A stretch of 64,000 nt of DNA from Methylobacillus flagellatus_A (GTDB lineage Bacteria; Pseudomonadota; Gammaproteobacteria; Burkholderiales; Methylophilaceae), in assembly GCF_031344055.1 (NCBI RefSeq), contig NZ_JADBEN010000001.1; one strand, written 5' to 3'. Positions 59,297 to 64,000 of the stretch are shown one piece after another. Position 1 is the stretch's first letter; each line of letters begins with the position of its first letter. The position numbers and the translations under genes are program-made. The notes beneath the pieces were generated by a model. It was given only the letters and a program-made list of their open reading frames with translations. It searched no databases and had not been told where the DNA came from.

Positions 59297-59938
59297 ATGC
59301 ACGGTGACCTGTTCAACGAGGCATCGACCCCGGCAGCATTTGTCCCCGGCGCCTATATCCTGCGCGATTTTGCCGGCAAGCAGGACCGCCAGCTCCTGCA
59401 TGACCTGCAAACCGTATTAGCCCAAGCGCCATGGCGTCATATGCAGACGCCGGGCGGCCTGGCCATGTCGGTTGCCATGAGCAACTGCGGCCCGCTGGGC
59501 TGGGTGTCCGACCGTGGCGGGTACCGTTATGCAGCCCATGATCCCTTGTCCGGCAAGCCATGGCCGGCGATGCCGCCATCCTTTACCGCGCTGGCCCAAT
59601 CCGCCGCCGCTATTGCCGGGTTCGACCAGTTCGTGCCGGATGCCTGCCTGATCAACCGCTACGAGACGGGCGCGAAGCTCAGCCTGCACCAGGACAAGGA
59701 CGAGCAGGATTTCTCGCAGCCTATTGTATCGGTGTCTCTCGGGCTGGCGGCCACTTTCCTGTTCGGCGGCCTGCGGCGGAGCGACCCGGTGTTGCGCACC
59801 GAGCTCCATCATGGCGATGTCGTGGTCTGGGGCGGCCCGGCCAGGTTGCGCTATCATGGCATCCTGCCGCTTAAGCCGGGCGAGCACCCGTTGACCGGCG
59901 ATGTACGCATCAACCTGACTTTTCGCACGGCAGGCTAG
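59297..59938 (+). CDS. alkB: DNA oxidative demethylase AlkB
   Basis: 213 residues, as in E. coli AlkB (216). 2OG-Fe(II) dioxygenase with metal ligands HxD in LHQDKDEQDF and the later His in RYHGILPLKPGEHPLTGDVR, and the RINLTFR Arg pair for 2-oxoglutarate. NRYETGAKLSLH matches AlkB. It removes methyl groups from 1-meA and 3-meC. An Ada-box match lies upstream and the AlkA-like gene is divergent. Confidence 0.95.
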   Translation: MHGDLFNEASTPAAFVPGAYILRDFAGKQDRQLLHDLQTVLAQAPWRHMQTPGGLAMSVAMSNCGPLGWVSDRGGYRYAAHDPLSGKPWPAMPPSFTALAQSAAAIAGFDQFVPDACLINRYETGAKLSLHQDKDEQDFSQPIVSVSLGLAATFLFGGLRRSDPVLRTELHHGDVVVWGGPARLRYHGILPLKPGEHPLTGDVRINLTFRTAG

Positions 59939-60031
59939 CGGTCGAGCTATCGTCTAAACCTATCGTCCAAGTTGCGTTTGTTGTTAAATGAAGCCTGTTT
60001 CATTCTTGACCACAATAACAAGGAATATGTC

Positions 60032-60730
60032 ATGAAAACTGCTATCGCCTTGCGCCATATCGCGTTCGAGGACCTCGACGGAATTGCGCCTTTGCTCAGT
60101 CGCGCAGGTTACGAAGTGCATTACGTCGATACGCCCAATGCCACGGGCACGGAGCTCAAACAGGCGCGCGATGCCGATTTGCTGGTGATATTGGGCGGGC
60201 CCATCGGCGTCTACCAGACGGCGGAATTTGCTTTCCTGCAGACGGTGATCGACGTGGCCGAAACTCGCTTGCAACACGGGCAGCCGACATTGGGCATATG
60301 CCTGGGCGCGCAGGTCATGGCGCGGGCGTTGGGCGCCAGGGTCTATGCAGGAGAGGCGGGCAAGGAGATCGGCTGGAGCCCGTTGAGCCTGACTGCGGAA
60401 GGCCGGCAATCCTCCTTGGCGGCATTGGGCGAGGGCGACCCGGTGCTGCATTGGCATGGCGACACCTTCGACCTGCCTCAAGGCGCGGTCAGGCTGGCAT
60501 CTTCGGCGTTGTACGCCAACCAGGCGTTTGCCTATGGCAAGCATGGCTTGGCCTTGCAATTCCATATCGAGGTGACGGCGGCAGGGCTGGAGCGCTGGTA
60601 TGTCGGGCACGTCGGCGAGCTAGGCGGATTGTCGATACCCGAGCTGCGCAAGCAGGGGCAGGCGCTGGCGCCGCAGCTTGCACCCAAGCTCGAGCAAGTG
60701 ATCGCGCAATGGCTGGACCAGTTGTCCTGA
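60032..60730 (+). CDS. Class I glutamine amidotransferase-like protein
   Basis: 232 residues. Nucleophile Cys in LGICLGAQVMARALG (nucleophile elbow) and the His/Glu pair in LALQFHIEVTAAGLERW. It resembles GMP-synthase-like amidotransferases that stand alone (YfeJ-like). ATG 60032 follows AAGGA; the longer frame to 59972 lacks support. Target of the ammonia transfer is unknown. The acetyltransferase gene begins 4 bp after the stop. Confidence 0.88.
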   Translation: MKTAIALRHIAFEDLDGIAPLLSRAGYEVHYVDTPNATGTELKQARDADLLVILGGPIGVYQTAEFAFLQTVIDVAETRLQHGQPTLGICLGAQVMARALGARVYAGEAGKEIGWSPLSLTAEGRQSSLAALGEGDPVLHWHGDTFDLPQGAVRLASSALYANQAFAYGKHGLALQFHIEVTAAGLERWYVGHVGELGGLSIPELRKQGQALAPQLAPKLEQVIAQWLDQLS

Positions 60731-60734
60731 CGCT

Positions 60735-61460
60735 ATGGGTTATCGCACTAACGAATATGGACAGCCGGTCGGGGAACCCGTGCCAGGCTGGACGCCGCGC
60801 CCGTTTCCCACCCGCGTTACCTTGCAAGGCCGCTATTGCCGGCTGGAGCCCATAGACGATCGCCACGCGGCAAGCCTGTTTGCCGCATATCAATTGGCAG
60901 CCGATAGCCGGGACTGGACTTATATCCCCTTGGAGCGGCCGGAGAGCTTGGACGATTTTCGCGCATATGTCGCGTCATTGCAGGCGTCGGCAGATCCGCA
61001 GCATTACGCGATCGTCGATCCTGCCACCAATCATGCGCTTGGTACGTTTGCCCTGATGCGGATCGCTCCTGCGGCAGGTTCGGTCGAGGTCGGCTTCGTC
61101 GTGTATTCGCCCGTACTGCAGAAGTCCACGGCGGCGACCGAGGCCCAGTTCCTGCTGATGCAGTATGTGTTCGATACCCTTGGCTACCGGCGTTATGAAT
61201 GGAAGTGCGACAGCCTGAACGCGCCTTCCCGTACTGCCGCGTTGCGGCTGGGCTTCCAGTTCGAGGGCATCTTCCGCCAGGCGGTGGTGTACAAGGGGCG
61301 CAACCGGGATACGGCCTGGTTTTCGATCATCGACAGCGAGTGGGCTATGCTGTCGCGGGCATACCGGCAATGGTTGTCGCCGGACAATATCGATACGTCG
61401 GGCAGGCAGCGTCAGCGCCTGCAGGCCTTCATGCCAGAGCGCAGTCTTGCAGCTGGTTGA
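60735..61460 (+). CDS. GNAT N-acetyltransferase, RimJ/RimL-like
   Basis: 241 residues. The GNAT core includes LQGRYCRLEPIDDRHAASLF and VEVGFVVYSPVLQKS, with EAQFLLMQYVFDTLGYRRYEW, CDSLNAPSRTAALRLGFQFEG, characteristic of RimJ/RimL/PhnO-like acetyltransferases that act on protein N-termini or small amines. Substrate unknown. Its last 32 bp overlap the end of the converging HAD-like gene. Confidence 0.88.
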   Translation: MGYRTNEYGQPVGEPVPGWTPRPFPTRVTLQGRYCRLEPIDDRHAASLFAAYQLAADSRDWTYIPLERPESLDDFRAYVASLQASADPQHYAIVDPATNHALGTFALMRIAPAAGSVEVGFVVYSPVLQKSTAATEAQFLLMQYVFDTLGYRRYEWKCDSLNAPSRTAALRLGFQFEGIFRQAVVYKGRNRDTAWFSIIDSEWAMLSRAYRQWLSPDNIDTSGRQRQRLQAFMPERSLAAG

Positions 61461-61902
61461 GGCGCTGGCCGGGCTGCTGCGCCAGCAATTGCCTCTTGAT
61501 ACGGGTGAGGGAATCGAGGTCCTGGTCGGTCAGACCCAATAGCGGGTTGCACTTGACCAGGCGGTTGAAGCGTTCGGGGAATACGCCGTCGTCCAGCACC
61601 AGCCATTCCTGCTGGGTGCCGCAATACTGCAGCCAATCGAAAATCTCGCTCAGGCGCCAGTAGCGGTCATGCGCCTGGTCGCGCGGTCCCGGCGTGACGC
61701 CGAGAACCCTGTGCCGTACGTCCTCATTGAATAACTGGCGCAATTCCGCAATGTCCATGCTGTTGCGCCACTTGCTGCTGATCACGATGTTGACTTCGGG
61801 ATGCTGCCTTAGCCATTGCTCGAGCATCGCGAGCCTGTCGAATTTCTGCCGGCGCTTTCCTGTAGCGTGCAATACGCCGTCGAAGCTGAGGAAAAGAATC
61901 AT
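61429..61902 (-). CDS. HAD-like protein, RNA-repair-associated family, altered motif I
   Basis: 157 residues. It resembles the HAD domain found in Swiss-army-knife RNA repair proteins: ILFLSFDGVLHATGKRRQKF, VISSKWRNSMDIAEL, EWLVLDDGVFPERF. The usual first Asp of DxDGxxx is Ser6 here, although the second Asp (Asp8) is kept. A start at ATG 61959 adds 19 residues; 61902 fits the HAD fold better. Activity uncertain. It overlaps the converging GNAT gene. Confidence 0.72.
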   Translation of the reverse strand: MILFLSFDGVLHATGKRRQKFDRLAMLEQWLRQHPEVNIVISSKWRNSMDIAELRQLFNEDVRHRVLGVTPGPRDQAHDRYWRLSEIFDWLQYCGTQQEWLVLDDGVFPERFNRLVKCNPLLGLTDQDLDSLTRIKRQLLAQQPGQRLNQLQDCALA

Positions 61903-62041
61903 CAGGTTGAGCCTGTATTTGAGTGCACGGGGAGTGTGCGCCTTCAATATGAAACCCATATGACAAGCGCAGTCATCGTCAGATTATTGTCAGCCGGGGT
62001 TAAGGTTGATGTATGGACCGCCTGCCTACAATCCGGCCATC

Positions 62042-63319
62042 ATGCAGAAAAAATGGAACCGTTTGCTGTGCATGGCTGTGCTGGCATCGTCTGGATGGGC
62101 CGTAACTCCTTTGCAGGCGGCAGAGCCTGAACCGTTGACCCTGCGCCAGCTGGCGCAGGAGCTGCGCGCGCGCAATCCGCAGTTCGTGCAGGCGGAGCAG
62201 GAGCGCGTGCAGATCGAGGCGCGCATCCCGCAGGCGCTGGCATGGGACCGGCCCATGATCGGCATGGAGCAAGCGCCGTTGCCGCGCAGCCCGCTCAATA
62301 TCAACCGCTCCCAGGGCATGAGCTATCGCTTGACCCAGACCATGTCGTTCCCGGGAAAGAAGCGCCTGGCCGCCGACATCCTGGAAGCCGAGGCGGGCAG
62401 CGCAAGCGCGCAGATCGACGGCTTGTACGTCGGCCTGTTGGCGGAATTGAAGCGCCAGTATTACCAGTTGCTCGCCCTGCAGCAACAGGCCGACATCAAC
62501 CACAATACTCTGGAGCGCCTCAACCAGATCAAGCAGGTGGCCAAGGTGCGCTATGCCAACAACGCCGCTGCATTCGTGGAGTACATGAACGCCCAGGTGG
62601 CGCATGGCAGTGCGGAAAACGACATCTACCAGACCCAGCGCCAGATCAAGCAGACCCAGCAGGGGCTGAACACTTTGATCGGGCGCGACCCAGCTCAGCC
62701 TCTTGCTGTCACAACCGAGACATGGTCGGAATTGGAACTGCCGCCGTTGGCTGAGTTGACCAGCCGGGCACAGGGGCTGCACCCCAATTTGCGCGATTCG
62801 GCCTACCGATTGCAAGCGGCGCGCAAAAGCCTGGACCTGGCGAAAAAAGCCTACTACCCGGACCTGCAGCTCATCCTCACCAAGCACAGCAACAATCCTC
62901 CCTACGGTCTGGCCGGCAACGAATACGGCGTGGAACTGGACCTGGTCCTGCCGACCTGGTTCTTCGAGCGCGAGAAAGCAGGCGTCAGCGAGGCCAATGC
63001 AGGCGTGATTTCCGCCCTGGCCGGGGCGGAGCTGGCTTGGCGCCAGGTGCAACTGGGGATTGCCAATGCCTACAGCCAGGTGCAGCAGGTCATCAAGGAA
63101 AAGGAGCTGTTGCAGCAGCGCCGCTTGCCGGAAGCGCAAGCTGCTTACCGCCTCGCCTTGAACGGCTACGCAAACAACGCCGGGGATTTCAACGGGCTAT
63201 TGCTGGCGCAGCAGAACCTGCGCGACACCGAGCTTTCAGCCGCCTGGGTCGATAGCGCGCTGCAGCAAGCCAAGGCCGCGCTGGATGCGGCAATAGGGCA
63301 GGGGATGGAATCGCCATGA
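62042..63319 (+). CDS. TolC-family outer-membrane efflux protein, CusC/CzcC-like
   Basis: 425 residues. Signal peptide (RLLCMAVLASSGWAVTPLQA) then the outer-membrane efflux domain. RLTQTMSFPGKKRLAADILEAEA and LDLAKKAYYPDLQLILT are typical of CzcC/CusC-type channels, with long coiled-coil helices. It overlaps the adaptor gene (ATGA), so it forms an RND-type export system. ATG 62042 is favoured over an upstream frame. Heavy-metal (Cu/Ag or Co/Zn/Cd) export is likely. Confidence 0.9.
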   Translation: MQKKWNRLLCMAVLASSGWAVTPLQAAEPEPLTLRQLAQELRARNPQFVQAEQERVQIEARIPQALAWDRPMIGMEQAPLPRSPLNINRSQGMSYRLTQTMSFPGKKRLAADILEAEAGSASAQIDGLYVGLLAELKRQYYQLLALQQQADINHNTLERLNQIKQVAKVRYANNAAAFVEYMNAQVAHGSAENDIYQTQRQIKQTQQGLNTLIGRDPAQPLAVTTETWSELELPPLAELTSRAQGLHPNLRDSAYRLQAARKSLDLAKKAYYPDLQLILTKHSNNPPYGLAGNEYGVELDLVLPTWFFEREKAGVSEANAGVISALAGAELAWRQVQLGIANAYSQVQQVIKEKELLQQRRLPEAQAAYRLALNGYANNAGDFNGLLLAQQNLRDTELSAAWVDSALQQAKAALDAAIGQGMESP

Positions 63320-64000
63320 AGCGCCTCTTGTTGCCGCTGGCATTTATGTCGGGCGTAGGGCTGGGAGGCTGGCTGATTCCGTGGACATCAACCACGTCGC
63401 TCGAGCCTGAAGCCGTCAGCCAGCCAGCGCAGAAAGAAGAAGCGCTGAGCGCGGACAAGGTCGCTGCGGATTTCTTTGCCAGCGCCTTGCCCGAGCAGCG
63501 CGAAATCGATGAGATGGTGCCCGTGATGGGCCGGCTGGCGTTCAATGCCGAGAAGATACACCTGGTATCGGCGCGCATCGCCGGCAGGCTGGACCGCATC
63601 CTGATGTTCGAGGGCGCGCAGGTCCGGCAGGGCCAGCCGTTGGCGGCGCTCTACAGCCCCGAATACGTTTCGGCGCAGAACGAACTGCTGCTGGCGCGCA
63701 ATACCTGGCGCACCTTGCAAGCCAGCAAGGCGACGCAGGAACTGGCGCAGGATGCCGAGTCCACGCTGCAATCCGCGCGCGAGCGCATGCGGGTGATGGG
63801 CGCTTCCGAGCAGGATATTGCCGCCCTGGAGCAAAGCGGGCGGGTCAATGAGCACCTGTTGCTGCGCGCGCCGATCAGCGGCGTGGTCACGCAGCGCAAC
63901 CTCGACCCGGGCGCTTTCATCAACCTGGGCGACAGCTTCATGTCGCTCGCCGACACTTCCACGCTTTGGTTTTTCGGCAACGTCTATGAACAGGATTACC
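63316..64000 (+). CDS. Efflux RND periplasmic adaptor, CusB-like (partial)
   Basis: 228 residues are visible and the frame runs off the window. N-terminal anchor (RLLLPLAFMSGVGLGGWLIP), then VSARIAGRLDRILMFEGAQVRQGQPLAALYSPEYVSAQ and the alpha-hairpin, followed by LLLRAPISGVVTQRNLDPGAFINLGDS, all typical of CusB/HlyD-family adaptors. The ATG overlaps the stop of the TolC-like gene. An RND pump gene (cusA/czcA type) would be expected next. Confidence 0.9.
   Translation, partial: MKRLLLPLAFMSGVGLGGWLIPWTSTTSLEPEAVSQPAQKEEALSADKVAADFFASALPEQREIDEMVPVMGRLAFNAEKIHLVSARIAGRLDRILMFEGAQVRQGQPLAALYSPEYVSAQNELLLARNTWRTLQASKATQELAQDAESTLQSARERMRVMGASEQDIAALEQSGRVNEHLLLRAPISGVVTQRNLDPGAFINLGDSFMSLADTSTLWFFGNVYEQDY

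Overview
The window reads as one contiguous piece of a gammaproteobacterium-like or, more probably, betaproteobacterial chromosome. The gene content (cytochrome bo3 oxidase operon, RelA, type B L36, EPS-associated MarR regulator, PurT, group II truncated haemoglobin, ecotin) and the moderate-to-high GC would suit a Nitrosomonadales/Methylophilaceae-type organism. That placement is inference: no rRNA and no methylotrophy marker is present. Most intergenic gaps are short, genes are often joined by ATGA or TAATG overlaps, and several strong bidirectional terminators separate the transcription units.

Layout. 1-4213: end of a TonB-dependent receptor, a sigma-54 activator with a variant GAFTSA loop, purT and a truncated haemoglobin. 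4276-7077: two tandem RhlE-type DEAD-box helicases on the minus strand. 7424-11203: typA, then a TPR protein with a C-terminal 2OG-Fe(II) oxygenase domain. 11319-11426: a small inverted-repeat (MITE-like) element. 11477-18146: rmuC, a 59-residue unknown, moaD, moaE, a Lon-like protease and hslR (plus), then a radical SAM protein and an SDR (minus).

18277-36186 is an exopolysaccharide/O-antigen type locus. A MarR-type EPS regulator sits behind a perfect 10-bp inverted repeat. It is followed by GDP-fucose genes (manC, gmd, fcl), a Wzx flippase, FkbM and TIGR04325-type methyltransferases, at least five glycosyltransferases, an epimerase/DegT aminotransferase pair, and a WbpV-like reductase, PglC-like initiating transferase, WbpM-like dehydratase and galU. 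No Wzy polymerase or Wzz/Wzc chain-length protein was recognised. The central part (about 22.1-31.8 kb) is clearly AT-richer than its flanks.

36756-44080 is the most unusual region. A nested repeat element (outer inverted repeats plus an inner REP-type palindrome) runs into the end of a CheY-like regulator. Next come a regulator with a MerR/BldC-type HTH followed by a receiver, a histidine kinase with a probable HNOBA-like N-terminus and two PAS domains, a 638-residue lipoprotein built from Pro-led 7- and 11-residue repeats, and a TpsB (FhaC/ShlB) transporter. An identical 16-bp sequence made of 9-bp direct repeats lies upstream of both the HTH-receiver regulator and the lipoprotein gene. I read the region as a candidate signal-controlled surface-protein secretion system.

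44148-49470 holds gdhA, srkA, a cupin, the zinc-free L36 paralogue, an MFS exporter and two small proteins. 49551-54308 is cyoABCDE (minus). 54741-58433 has ecotin with Arg at the predicted P1 site, two small proteins and relA. 58457-61959 has divergent alkA-like and alkB genes with an Ada-box match between them, a glutamine amidotransferase, a GNAT acetyltransferase and a HAD-like protein. 62042-64000 starts a CusC/CusB-type heavy-metal efflux operon that runs off the window. No tRNA, rRNA, CRISPR array or complete insertion sequence was found.
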